From Pseudomonas sp. B28(2017) (GTDB lineage Bacteria; Pseudomonadota; Gammaproteobacteria; Pseudomonadales; Pseudomonadaceae): 64,000 nt of DNA. The notes under the pieces were generated by a model. That model was not told where the DNA came from. It was given only the letters and a program-made list of their open reading frames with translations, and did no database searches. Shown piece after piece: positions 42,122 through 50,517 of this stretch. A program made the position numbers and the translations under genes. Position 1 is the first letter of the stretch. Every line of letters starts with the position of its first letter. The DNA lies in NCBI RefSeq assembly GCF_002113025.1, contig NZ_NEJH01000007.1, positions 1-64,000 of the forward strand, in the 5' to 3' direction.

Positions 42122-43098
42122 TTCTTCGAGGTCTCCACATGGCCGCCGAAGCCGAAGCGCTGGGCCGAGAGGATCTTGTCGCCAAAGGTACCTTGCCCAC
42201 GGGAGCGGTAGCGGGAGAACAGCGAGTTCGACAGCACCGGCACCGGCACTGCTTGCTCCATCGCGGCTTCGATGGTCCAGCGACCTTCACCGCTGTCGGC
42301 CACGGACCCGGAAAAACCGTCGAGTTTCGGATCACTGGCCAGGGCGTCGGCGGTCAGGTCGAGCAACCACGAAGACACCACACTGCCACGACGCCAGACT
42401 TCGGCGATGTCGGCGACGTTCAGGTCGAAGCGCTGGTCTTGCGGCAGGCTCTCGCTGTTTTTGGTTTGCAGGATGTCGAAGCCTTCGGCGAAGGCCTGCA
42501 TCATTCCGTATTCGATGCCGTTGTGGATCATCTTCACGAAATGCCCGGCACCGGCGGGGCCGGCGTGAATGTAGCCACGCTCGGCACGATCGTCGTCGGA
42601 CTTGCGGTCCTTGGTGCGCGGGATATCACCCAGGCCCGGGGCCAGGGTGGCGAACAGCGGATCAAGGCGCGTGACGGTCTCGGCATCGCCGCCGATCATC
42701 ATGCAGTAACCACGCTCCAGGCCCCAGACGCCACCGGATGTACCGACATCGATGTAATGCAGGCCTTTTTCCGACAGGGTTTTCGCCCGGCGGATATCGT
42801 CCTTATAGAAGGTGTTGCCGCCGTCGATGATGGTGTCGCCGGCTTCGAGCAAGGTGGCGAGGGTGTCGATGGTCTCTTCGGTCGGCGCGCCGGCCGGCAG
42901 CATGACCCACACCGCACGCGGCCTGTCCAGGCCAGCGACCAGGGCCGGCAGGTCGGCGACGCCAGTGGAACCCTCTGCGGCCAGGGCTTCGACAAAGGCG
43001 GTATTGCGGTCATAAACAACGGTGGTGTGCCCGTTGAGCATCAGGCGCCGTGCAATATTGCCGCCCATGCGGCCCAGTCCAATAATCCCGAGTTGCAT
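42118..43098 (-). CDS. gnd: 6-phosphogluconate dehydrogenase, short type
   Basis: 326 residues, the short YqeC/GndA type. It has the Rossmann start MQLGIIGLGRMGGNIARRL, GNTFYKDDIRRAKTL, DVGTSGGVWGLERGYCMMIG and the catalytic Lys in GAGHFVKMIHNGIEYG. It oxidatively decarboxylates 6-phosphogluconate to ribulose-5-phosphate. Short forms often prefer NAD. First gene of a gnd-zwf operon; GGGAGCA precedes the ATG. Confidence 0.93.
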   Translation of the reverse strand: MQLGIIGLGRMGGNIARRLMLNGHTTVVYDRNTAFVEALAAEGSTGVADLPALVAGLDRPRAVWVMLPAGAPTEETIDTLATLLEAGDTIIDGGNTFYKDDIRRAKTLSEKGLHYIDVGTSGGVWGLERGYCMMIGGDAETVTRLDPLFATLAPGLGDIPRTKDRKSDDDRAERGYIHAGPAGAGHFVKMIHNGIEYGMMQAFAEGFDILQTKNSESLPQDQRFDLNVADIAEVWRRGSVVSSWLLDLTADALASDPKLDGFSGSVADSGEGRWTIEAAMEQAVPVPVLSNSLFSRYRSRGQGTFGDKILSAQRFGFGGHVETSKK

Positions 43099-43371
43099 GT
43101 GCTGATGCTCCCTACTACAAATAAAATGTGTGTCAAAGGTTATAGCCCAACGCGACTCATGAGGTTAGTCCAGAGCGTTGGCACGAAGTTTCCGGGCATT
43201 GTGCCCGATCCTGATGGATAACGTCGGGAATCAAGCCGAAGACACAACGACAATGAAAAATAAAAAAGTTCCCTTCAAGGGCAAAAGAAATCAAAATTGG
43301 CGCCGATAGTAGATCAGCCGCTGATTTCGAGGCGGCTCTACAGTTGAGACACGCCATTTGCGAGGTGAGCA

Positions 43372-43554
43372 ATGGGCACAGTACACACCGCACTGCCAGC
43401 ACAAACCCTTTACGTCACTATCCGTCGCGATGAATTGCGTCAGTTGAAGGACGAACGCGATCAGTTGAAACAGGAGCTGGCGCAATTGCGGCTGCTGCTG
43501 CAATCCGGTCAGACGCAGCCCATGGCTGTGACGCAACGCACCCCACTCGCCTGA
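43372..43554 (+). CDS. Small coiled-coil protein
   Basis: 60 residues, with a helical centre of clear heptad character (RDELRQLKDERDQLKQELAQ, LRLLLQSG). No signal peptide. GAGGTGA lies just upstream of the ATG. No function is known to me. Divergent from gnd, upstream of cptA. Confidence 0.68.
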   Translation: MGTVHTALPAQTLYVTIRRDELRQLKDERDQLKQELAQLRLLLQSGQTQPMAVTQRTPLA

Positions 43555-43752
43555 TTCCCTCGTTTCAAGCGGGAGCAGTCTGCACTGCTTCCGCACCGGC
43601 TCACGTCCTGCCATCCTCGGTAACTCACAAAATTTTCACAATTGTTACACGAGAATTACTCGTTTAGGTCGCCCGATTCCGCGCGGCCCTCGTTCGTCGT
43701 CCGTGATATCCAAGTCCCGGCGGTGGTAGTGAATTCTCGGCTGGAGCGCTGA

Positions 43753-45489
43753 ATGTCTTTGTTTAAACGCAGCCAAACGACTGCGGCAGGTTTCGACTGG
43801 GCCGGATTCGTCTGGTTGTTTGTATTCTTCTGGTACTTTTCCGGCATTACCCAACTACTGATCCAGCTGACTGGCACCTCCGGCTTTAGCGGATTCCGCC
43901 AGGCCTTTGTCATGAGCGCTATCTGGCTGGCGCCGATGTTGCTGTTCCCCAGGCAAACCCGCGTCATGTCCGCGGTGATCGGCGTCGTACTGTGGGCGTG
44001 CTCCATGGCGAGCCTGGGCTATTTCTTCATTTACCAGCAGGAATTTTCCCAGAGCGTCATCTTCATCATGTTCGAGTCGAACGTGGCTGAAGCCGGCGAG
44101 TACATGACCCAGTATTTCGCCTGGTGGATGGTCCCGGCCTTCCTCGCCCACAGTGCTTTTTCCTGGTTCCTGTGGACACGCCTGCGCCCGGTGTACCTGC
44201 CCCGTGGCAAGGCAATCGTGGCAGCAACGGCCATTCTGGTCGCCGTGGTCGCTTATCCGCTGATCAAGCAGACCCAGCGTACCGGCAGTTTCGCCGCCGG
44301 GTTCGAGAAGTTCGAAACCCGCATCGAACCTGCGGTGCCATGGCAGATGGCCGTGGCCTATCACCGCTACCTGGACACCCTGGCCGGTATGCAGGACATG
44401 CTGGAAAGCGCCAGCAAGATTCCCCCCCTGCACAACCTCAAGGATGCAATGGCCAACACGCCTGCGACCCTGGTGCTGGTGATCGGCGAGTCCACCAACC
44501 GTCAGCGCATGAGCCTGTATGGCTATCCCCGGCCAACCACGCCGGAGCTGGACAAGCTCAAGGATCAATTGGACGTTTTCGACAACGTCATTACCCCGCG
44601 CCCCTACACCATCGAGGCACTGCAGCAGGTCCTGACCTTCGCCGACGAAGAAAACCCGGACCTGTACCTGACGACGCCATCACTGGTCAGCATGATGAAA
44701 CAGGCCGGTTACAAGACCTTCTGGATCACAAACCAGCAGACCATGACCAAGCGCAACACCATGCTCACGACCTTTTCCGAACAGGCCGACCAGCAGGTGT
44801 ACCTGAACAACAACCGCAACCAGAACGCCGCCCAGTACGATGGCGACGTGATCGAGCCGTTCAACAAGGCCCTGGCCGATGCGGCACCGCGCAAGCTCAT
44901 CGTCGTGCATTTGCTCGGCACGCACATGAGCTACCAGTACCGCTACCCGTCGACCTTCGACAAGTTCCAGGACCGCTCCGGCGTACCGGCCGGCATTCGC
45001 GATGACCAGTTGCCGACATACAACAGCTATGACAATGCCGTGCTGTACAACGACTTCGTGGTGTCCAGCCTGATCAAGGACTACGCCAGGACCGATCCGA
45101 ACGGCTTCCTGCTGTACTTGTCCGATCATGGCGAAGACGTGTTCGACTCTGCGGGTCACAGTACCCTGGGGCGCAACGAGAACAAGCCGACAGCACCGAT
45201 GTACACCATTCCATTCATGGCCTGGGCTTCGCCGAAATGGCGGGCAACCCATGACTGGAACCTCGCCGGTGATCTCTCGCGGCCTTACAGCAGCTCACAC
45301 CTGATCCACACTTGGGCCGATCTGGCAGGCCTGAGCTTCGACGAACTCGATCGCAGCAAAAGTGTGGTCAGCGACAGTTTCAAGGCCCGGCCATTGATGA
45401 TCGGCAACCCCTATGAGCGTGAGCAACGCGCGTTGATCGACTTCAGCCTGATGAAGCCGAAAACGCCACCCGCGGTCGCTCAGCAGTAA
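43753..45489 (+). CDS. cptA: Phosphoethanolamine transferase, CptA/EptC type
   Basis: 578 residues, matching CptA. Five N-terminal membrane helices (within about 15-165) are followed by a periplasmic alkaline-phosphatase-like domain with the catalytic Thr in VLVIGESTNRQRMSLYGYPR, VVHLLGTHMSYQYRYP, and the metal site YLSDHGEDVFDS with a later GHS. It transfers phosphoethanolamine from phosphatidylethanolamine to lipopolysaccharide core. Together with lpxO it adds to the LPS-modification genes of the window. A strong terminator follows. Confidence 0.9.
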   Translation: MSLFKRSQTTAAGFDWAGFVWLFVFFWYFSGITQLLIQLTGTSGFSGFRQAFVMSAIWLAPMLLFPRQTRVMSAVIGVVLWACSMASLGYFFIYQQEFSQSVIFIMFESNVAEAGEYMTQYFAWWMVPAFLAHSAFSWFLWTRLRPVYLPRGKAIVAATAILVAVVAYPLIKQTQRTGSFAAGFEKFETRIEPAVPWQMAVAYHRYLDTLAGMQDMLESASKIPPLHNLKDAMANTPATLVLVIGESTNRQRMSLYGYPRPTTPELDKLKDQLDVFDNVITPRPYTIEALQQVLTFADEENPDLYLTTPSLVSMMKQAGYKTFWITNQQTMTKRNTMLTTFSEQADQQVYLNNNRNQNAAQYDGDVIEPFNKALADAAPRKLIVVHLLGTHMSYQYRYPSTFDKFQDRSGVPAGIRDDQLPTYNSYDNAVLYNDFVVSSLIKDYARTDPNGFLLYLSDHGEDVFDSAGHSTLGRNENKPTAPMYTIPFMAWASPKWRATHDWNLAGDLSRPYSSSHLIHTWADLAGLSFDELDRSKSVVSDSFKARPLMIGNPYEREQRALIDFSLMKPKTPPAVAQQ

Positions 45490-45497
45490 TCCTTTCT

Positions 45498-45520
45498 GGG
45501 GCCGATTCCGGCCCCTTTTT
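45498..45520 (+). terminator. Terminator after cptA
   Basis: GGGGCCG and CGGCCCC pair around a 4-base loop and are followed by five T, 8 bases after the cptA stop. Confidence 0.93.
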
Positions 45521-45625
45521 CATGCTCCCGCTTCGGAAGTGGCAGCCGTTGGTGAAGTTAATTCCCATTTAACCGAATCGGCGGATAATTCCATTTCGAC
45601 ACTGATTCAAAGTGGGAGGCATACC

Positions 45626-45835
45626 ATGAAACGTACCGCCGTGATCCTCGCCAGCCTGATGGCACTGGGCTCGGCCAGCGCATTTGCCGAGGGAGGCGCC
45701 GAACGCATGCGCTATTACTACGAAAGTCTGCGACTGGCCCAGCAACAAGCCCTGGGCCATCCGATCCAAAGCACCGAGCTGCGGGTGCCCGACGATCAAA
45801 CCGCACAAATGACTGAAACCTACAGACCGAAATGA
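45626..45835 (+). CDS. Small periplasmic protein of unknown function
   Basis: 69 residues with a signal peptide (MKRTAVILASLMALGSASAF, cleaved near AFA) and a 47-residue mature part, EGGAERMRYYYESLRLAQQQ then ALGHPIQSTELRVPDDQTAQ. GGGAGG sits 6 to 10 bases before the ATG, and a terminator follows, so the gene is a complete unit. No family is recognised. Confidence 0.7.
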   Translation: MKRTAVILASLMALGSASAFAEGGAERMRYYYESLRLAQQQALGHPIQSTELRVPDDQTAQMTETYRPK

Positions 45836-45880
45836 TCCATGGACCTCTGACTGCGGCTCTACAGTTGGAGAACACCGTTC

Positions 45881-45906
45881 GGGCGTCCTGATGGACGCCC
45901 TTTTTT
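45881..45906 (+). terminator. Terminator after the small periplasmic protein gene
   Basis: GGGCGTCC and GGACGCCC form an 8-bp stem with a 4-base loop followed by six T. Confidence 0.93.
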
Positions 45907-45930
45907 ATCTGCCGTCTTTTGATTCCCGGG

Positions 45931-46431
45931 CTACAGCGCCTTGGTCCAGAACAGCATGCGCCCATGGGCCGGATCGAACATGCCAGCGGCGAAACCGGCT
46001 TTTTCATAGGAGCCCTGCGCCACGGCATTGCCTTCCAGCACCTCCAGGGTGAGCTTGCAGCAACCACGCTGGCGGGCGATGTCCTCGACCTTTTGCAGCA
46101 TCTTCCGGCTCAAGCCCAACCCGCGAAATTTTTTCACCACCGACACATCGTGCACATTGACCAACGGCCGGCAGGCAAAAGTCGAAAACCCCTCGAAGCA
46201 ATTGACCAGCCCGGCTGGCTCGCCGCCGACAAAGGCCAGCACACTGAAGGCGTGGGGACGCCTGGCAAGCTCTGCCGGGAGTTGCTCCAGTACATGGGCT
46301 GGCAACGACTGGCCCCCCCCCCCCATCGGGTCCTCTGCATAATGGTTCAACACCAGACAAATAGCCTCGGCATGCACCGGATTGGTGTAACTGGCTTGAA
46401 GCACAAGAATTTCTGCGGAGTCCATTTCCAT
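45931..46431 (-). CDS. GNAT-family N-acetyltransferase
   Basis: 166 residues of the GNAT fold. The acetyl-CoA motif is in VVKKFRGLGLSRKMLQKVED, preceded by the beta strand LVNVHDVSV and followed by LTLEVLEGNAVAQGSYEKAG. The substrate is unknown. The segment DPMGGGGQ is encoded by a run of twelve G (46313-46324 on this strand), so one slipped base would stop the protein early. The first ATG is given; an ATG two codons later (46425) has better spacing to GAGG. Confidence 0.85.
   Translation of the reverse strand: MEMDSAEILVLQASYTNPVHAEAICLVLNHYAEDPMGGGGQSLPAHVLEQLPAELARRPHAFSVLAFVGGEPAGLVNCFEGFSTFACRPLVNVHDVSVVKKFRGLGLSRKMLQKVEDIARQRGCCKLTLEVLEGNAVAQGSYEKAGFAAGMFDPAHGRMLFWTKAL
46313..46324. 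repeat. 12-base poly-C/poly-G tract within the GNAT gene
   Basis: Twelve consecutive C on the plus strand, G on the coding strand, giving ATG GGG GGG GGG GGC. Such tracts slip during replication. At codons 36-40 of the gene, any change not divisible by three destroys most of the protein. Confidence 0.9.
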
Positions 46432-46542
46432 CCTCGATCACACATAAAGTAGCCCCCAGCATGTATTTCACGCTGAAGTGCCTGCTGAACATAGCGCGAG
46501 CACCGTGCTATCGACAATCGCAACCGCGCAATTCTTTGGCGC

Positions 46543-47124
46543 TCAAGCGCCCCAGATCAAGGCTTCCGTCCATCCCAGCTCGGCAAAATCCTCGGCCCGC
46601 AAGTGCGACTCACCGGCGCAGAAGAACTCGTCGAGTTGCGGTGGCTTGACCGAGGTGCCACTGAGCATGGCGTGAACCTGGCCGCGGTGATGGATCTGGT
46701 GTTCAAACAAATGGGACAGCAGGCGCAAACGACTGTCGTGTTGCGGAGTTTCGCGGGCAATGGTCACGATTTTGCCAAGGTCGGCGTCGCGCATCTGCTC
46801 GCAATAGGCAATCAGCCGGCGGTCGACATGGGCCTGTTCGCCAACGAGATCGGTCGCCATGAGAAAGGGCTCGTCTTCCTTGAAAAACACACGGCAATCG
46901 GGATGCGGATCGTCGCCGCGCAGTTCGCGCTCCAGGGCGTCCACATAAAACCAGTCACAGGTAAGGATGTGGTTGAGGGTGGCGCGGATAGTCGGGAAGA
47001 AGCTGACCCGCGGTGCAGTCAGTTCCTGGGGACTCAACTGACGCCAGGCCTTGGCCAGTCGGTGATTGGCCCAGGCGTTCTGATAGGCCATGGTCAGCAA
47101 GTGGTGCGACAGGGGCTGATTCAT
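46543..47124 (-). CDS. DinB-family protein
   Basis: 193 residues of the four-helix DinB/YfiT fold. The metal-binding histidines are in TIRATLNHILTCDWFYVDAL and LLSHLFEHQIHHRGQVHAML. DinB proteins include thiol-dependent metal enzymes, but this member's reaction is unknown. It follows the ZapE-like gene by 26 bases on the same strand, with GGGAG before its ATG. Confidence 0.85.
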   Translation of the reverse strand: MNQPLSHHLLTMAYQNAWANHRLAKAWRQLSPQELTAPRVSFFPTIRATLNHILTCDWFYVDALERELRGDDPHPDCRVFFKEDEPFLMATDLVGEQAHVDRRLIAYCEQMRDADLGKIVTIARETPQHDSRLRLLSHLFEHQIHHRGQVHAMLSGTSVKPPQLDEFFCAGESHLRAEDFAELGWTEALIWGA

Positions 47125-47150
47125 GTTCGCTGCTCCCGATCAAATCCCGA

Positions 47151-48269
47151 TCAAACTTCGGCGAAACGTTGCAGTTGCATTTCCTGCAATCGGCTGAGGG
47201 TGCGACGGAACGGGAATTCCAGATAACCCTCGGTGTAAAGCGACGCCATTGGCACTTGCGCTTCAAGGTACAGCGGCACCTTGCGGTCGTAGCATTCGTC
47301 CACCAGTGCAATGAACCGTCGCACACCGTCGTCATGCACCGACAACTGCGGCAGCTCGCGGTCCCCCGCTGCCACCCGCTCGACACCGTCTTCGGTGCCA
47401 CGGGCAATGCGCCCGGCACGCTTTTGCGCGCTGAGGTTGGGTACGTCACCCAACAGAATAGCGCTGTAGGTATCGCACAGGGCGATGAAATCCATGGCTG
47501 CGAAAGGTTGCTCGCACAGTGCGGCGTAACGGGTCCAGAGCACGGTCGGGCTGACCTTGACCACCTCGAGTGAGCGGTAACCGACCTTGACCGGTTCGTT
47601 CGATACCGGCTGATTCACGGCCAAACCCGAGAACACCTCGGTGAGCGCATCTGGCTGGCCGGGCTCGGCCACCCAATAACGTTGCGAGCCTGCACCCGGG
47701 TGCAGGCGATGGTCTTCGCCGCCATCCACTGCAATCACCTGCATGTGTTGCTTGATCGCCGCGATGGCGGGCAGGAAACGGTCGCGATTGAAACCGTCGG
47801 CGTACAGCTTGGACGGCGGGAGATTGGAGGTGCAGACCACCACCACGCCCTGTTCGAACATCACCTGGAACAGGCGCCCGAGAATGATCGCGTCGCCGAT
47901 GTCATTGACGAACAGCTCGTCGAAACACAACACGCGAACCTCTTCGGCCAATTCACGGGCCAACGCCTTGAGCGGATCGGCGGTGCCGGTCAGTTGAAAC
48001 GAGCGCTGATGCACCCAGCCCATGAAGTGGTGAAAGTGCTGGCGCCGTGCCGGTACTCGCAGGCTTTGGTAGAACTGGTCCATCAACCAGGTTTTACCGC
48101 GCCCCACCGGCCCCCACAGGTACACACCGGAAATGGGCGAGCGGCCCTCGTGCAACGCTTCGTGGCATTTTTGCAGGGCCCACACGGCATGCTCCTGGGC
48201 CTCGTCCTGGACGAAGCCCTTTTGTTCAATGGCGTGCTGCCAGGCGCTTAAGGGGGAATCGATAGTCAT
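47151..48269 (-). CDS. ZapE/AFG1-family ATPase
   Basis: About 372 residues with the AFG1 P-loop GVYLWGPVGRGKTWLMDQF, HFHHFMGWVHQ, Walker B VLCFDELFVNDIGDA and CTSNLPPSKLYADG. E. coli ZapE acts at the division ring; the mitochondrial AFG1 relative aids membrane-protein turnover. Pseudomonads usually have a second, more typical zapE elsewhere, so this may be the paralogue, and the symbol is withheld. The ATG at 48269 is preferred; longer frames add an N terminus not seen in the family. Confidence 0.83.
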   Translation of the reverse strand: MTIDSPLSAWQHAIEQKGFVQDEAQEHAVWALQKCHEALHEGRSPISGVYLWGPVGRGKTWLMDQFYQSLRVPARRQHFHHFMGWVHQRSFQLTGTADPLKALARELAEEVRVLCFDELFVNDIGDAIILGRLFQVMFEQGVVVVCTSNLPPSKLYADGFNRDRFLPAIAAIKQHMQVIAVDGGEDHRLHPGAGSQRYWVAEPGQPDALTEVFSGLAVNQPVSNEPVKVGYRSLEVVKVSPTVLWTRYAALCEQPFAAMDFIALCDTYSAILLGDVPNLSAQKRAGRIARGTEDGVERVAAGDRELPQLSVHDDGVRRFIALVDECYDRKVPLYLEAQVPMASLYTEGYLEFPFRRTLSRLQEMQLQRFAEV

Positions 48270-48342
48270 GGGCGGCAGTATGCCATTGCGCATTAAAAAC
48301 GCGACCAGTGATCGGCGGTTTTGTGCAAAAGGTAAAAGCACC

Positions 48343-48371
48343 TTGACGCTTTAAATTACTCGTATCATATT
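48343..48371 (+). promoter_or_regulatory. Promoter of the aldo/keto reductase gene
   Basis: TTGACG (48343-48348), a 17-base A/T-rich spacer and CATATT (48366-48371). The predicted start, near 48378, falls within the palindrome listed next. Confidence 0.55.
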
Positions 48372-48372
48372 T

Positions 48373-48396
48373 TATAAATGTCGTACGTAATTTATA
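48373..48396. promoter_or_regulatory. 24-bp palindromic operator candidate
   Basis: TATAAAT, GT, CGTACG, TA, ATTTATA: ten of twelve base pairs are symmetrical around the centre. It covers the predicted transcription start of the aldo/keto reductase gene, the classic site for a repressor. No TetR/MarR gene adjoins. Confidence 0.5.
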
Positions 48397-48429
48397 TAAA
48401 CCCCGCCGTCATCCCTCTGGAGTCATCCC

Positions 48430-49482
48430 ATGCATTACAAAGTTTTCGGTCGCAAAACCGGCTTGCGTGTTTCCGAACTGGCGCTGGGCGCCGGTAATTT
48501 TGGTACCGGTTGGGGCCATGGCGCCGAGCGTGACGAAGCCAAGCGCATTTTTGATGGCTACCGGGAAGCCGGTGGCAACTTCATCGATACTGCCAATGGC
48601 TATCAGGGCGGGCAATCCGAGGCCATGCTCAGCGAATTCATCGCCGCGGAGCGCGATAGCCTGGTCATCGCCACCAAATACACCCTCGGGACCACACCGG
48701 CAGCCGGCATTTCCCACACGGGCAACAGTCGCAAGAACATGGTGCGCGCTGTCGAGGAAAGCCTTAAACGGCTGAAGACCGAGCATATCGACCTGTTCTG
48801 GGCCCACATGAGCGATGGCGTCACGCCCATGGAAGAGATCCTGCGCGGCTTCGACGATCTGGTCAGTGCCGGCAAGATTCATTACGCCGGGCTATCGAAC
48901 TTCCCCGCGTGGCGCATCGCCCGCGCCGACCTGCTGGCCGAGGTGCGTGGGTTTGCGCCGATTGCCGCGATCCAGGTCGAGTACAGCCTGGCCGAACGCA
49001 CAGCTGAGCGTGAACAACTGCCGATGGCCGAAGCTCTGGGCCTGGCCGCGACCTTGTGGTCGCCGCTGGGTGGCGGTTTCCTGACCGGCAAGTATCGCAA
49101 CAGTGAAGGCGACAACCGTGCGAACAAGCTCGGCGTGCTGATTCATACTGAAAAAAGCGCCCGCGAAACCGCCCTGCTCGATACCTTGATCGATATCGCC
49201 GCAGCACTCGATGCCAGCCCGACCCACGTGGCCATCGCCTGGCTGCGGGACAAGGCCAGGCGTTCGACCACGGCACTGATTCCGATCCTGGGTTCCCGGA
49301 CACGCGAGCAACTGGACGCCACGCTGGGCGCGCTGAATGTGCAGTTGAGCACCGACCAACTGGCACGACTGGATGGCGTCAGTGATGTGGCCAAAGGCGT
49401 GCCGCACGAGTCCATTTCCGGTTCGTTCGCACGGTACAGCGGCGGTCAGGTCCTTGACCTGCCAATCGTTCCAGTGGCCTGA
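48430..49482 (+). CDS. Aldo/keto reductase
   Basis: 350 residues, an (alpha/beta)8 barrel of the AKR family. The catalytic residues are in GGNFIDTANGYQGGQSE (Asp, Tyr), VIATKYTLG (Lys) and HIDLFWAHMSDG (His). The NADPH-binding end IPILGSRTREQL is present. It reduces aldehydes or ketones; the substrate is not evident. CTGGAG precedes the ATG. Its A/T-rich promoter and palindrome suggest induction through a repressor. Confidence 0.9.
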   Translation: MHYKVFGRKTGLRVSELALGAGNFGTGWGHGAERDEAKRIFDGYREAGGNFIDTANGYQGGQSEAMLSEFIAAERDSLVIATKYTLGTTPAAGISHTGNSRKNMVRAVEESLKRLKTEHIDLFWAHMSDGVTPMEEILRGFDDLVSAGKIHYAGLSNFPAWRIARADLLAEVRGFAPIAAIQVEYSLAERTAEREQLPMAEALGLAATLWSPLGGGFLTGKYRNSEGDNRANKLGVLIHTEKSARETALLDTLIDIAAALDASPTHVAIAWLRDKARRSTTALIPILGSRTREQLDATLGALNVQLSTDQLARLDGVSDVAKGVPHESISGSFARYSGGQVLDLPIVPVA

Positions 49483-49494
49483 CGCCAACATAAA

Positions 49495-49524
49495 CTGTGG
49501 GAGCGAGCCTGCTCGCTCCCACAG
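49495..49524. repeat. REP palindrome between convergent genes
   Basis: CTGTGGGAGCGAGC and GCTCGCTCCCACAG form perfect arms between the aldo/keto reductase and ureohydrolase stops. Confidence 0.8.
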
Positions 49525-49536
49525 AGGGATTGCGTT

Positions 49537-50496
49537 TTACCGGTCGACCTTATGCCTGGCCGCATACAGGCACAGCATCTCCATCGCCAGCGTTGCCGCC
49601 GCCAGCGAGGTGATCTCCGCGCAGTCATAGGCCGGAGCCACCTCCACAACGTCCATGCCGACCAGGTTGGTACCGCGCAGACCGCCGAGAATCTCCAACG
49701 CCTGTACCGTGCTCAAGCCGCCGCATACTGGCGTTCCCGTACCAGGCGCGAACGCCGGATCGAGGCAGTCAATGTCGAAGGTCAGGTACACCGGGTTGTC
49801 GCCGACCCGCGCGCGAATCGCCTCGACAATCGCCTCGCAGCCACGGCGATGCACCTGCCGCGCATCGAGCACCTGAAAGCCCTGATGATCATCGTTGGTG
49901 GTGCGCAAGCCGATTTGTACCGAGCGCGACGGGTCGACCAGCCCTTCCCTGGCCGCGTGCCAGAACATGGTGCCGTGGTCGATGCGCTTGCCCTCCTCGT
50001 CCGGCCAGGTGTCGCTGTGGGCGTCGAAGTGGATCAGCGACAACGCCCCATGCTTGCGGGCATGGGCCTTGAGCAGTGGATAGGTAATGAAATGGTCGCC
50101 GCCAAACGTCAGCATCGCCGTGCCGGCGTTGAGGATGTGCTCGGCGTGGGCCTCAATCATTTCGGGCGTCGACTGCGGCGAGCCGTAATCGAAATCGCAA
50201 TCGCCGTAGTCGATCACCGCCAGGTGATCGAACGGGTCAAACGTCCATGGCCAGTGCCGTTCCCAGGCGATTCCGGCAGAGGCGGCGCGAATGCCGCGTG
50301 GCCCGAAGCGTGCACCGGGGCGGTTGCTGGTGGCGGTGTCGAATGGCACGCCGCTGACGGCCACGTCGACTCCACGCAAGTCACGACTGTAGCGGCGACG
50401 CATGAAGCTGGTAATGCCGGCGTAGGTACTTTCGGCGGCCGTGCCGTAAAGGCTGTCACGGGTAAGTGCTTGATCGTTCTGCATCGGGACGTCCAT
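49537..50496 (-). CDS. Agmatinase-family ureohydrolase (agmatinase or guanidinobutyrase)
   Basis: 319 residues. The dinuclear manganese site is complete: FGGDHFITYPLL, LIHFDAHSDTW and YLTFDIDCLDPAFAPGTGTP. The enzyme splits urea from agmatine or a related guanidino compound such as guanidinobutyrate; the sequence alone does not decide which. It sits behind a polyamine-type binding protein and near a divergent LysR gene, a context that fits import and use of agmatine or polyamines. GGAG precedes the ATG. Confidence 0.87.
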   Translation of the reverse strand: MDVPMQNDQALTRDSLYGTAAESTYAGITSFMRRRYSRDLRGVDVAVSGVPFDTATSNRPGARFGPRGIRAASAGIAWERHWPWTFDPFDHLAVIDYGDCDFDYGSPQSTPEMIEAHAEHILNAGTAMLTFGGDHFITYPLLKAHARKHGALSLIHFDAHSDTWPDEEGKRIDHGTMFWHAAREGLVDPSRSVQIGLRTTNDDHQGFQVLDARQVHRRGCEAIVEAIRARVGDNPVYLTFDIDCLDPAFAPGTGTPVCGGLSTVQALEILGGLRGTNLVGMDVVEVAPAYDCAEITSLAAATLAMEMLCLYAARHKVDR

Positions 50497-50517
50497 TGAA
50501 GGCTCCTTGGCTTTTTC

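Noticed and set aside
43258..43284. Terminator-like CCCTT/AAGGG with T runs on the minus strand upstream of gnd
   Set aside because: The stem is only four to five base pairs and no gene or plausible transcript precedes it on that strand.
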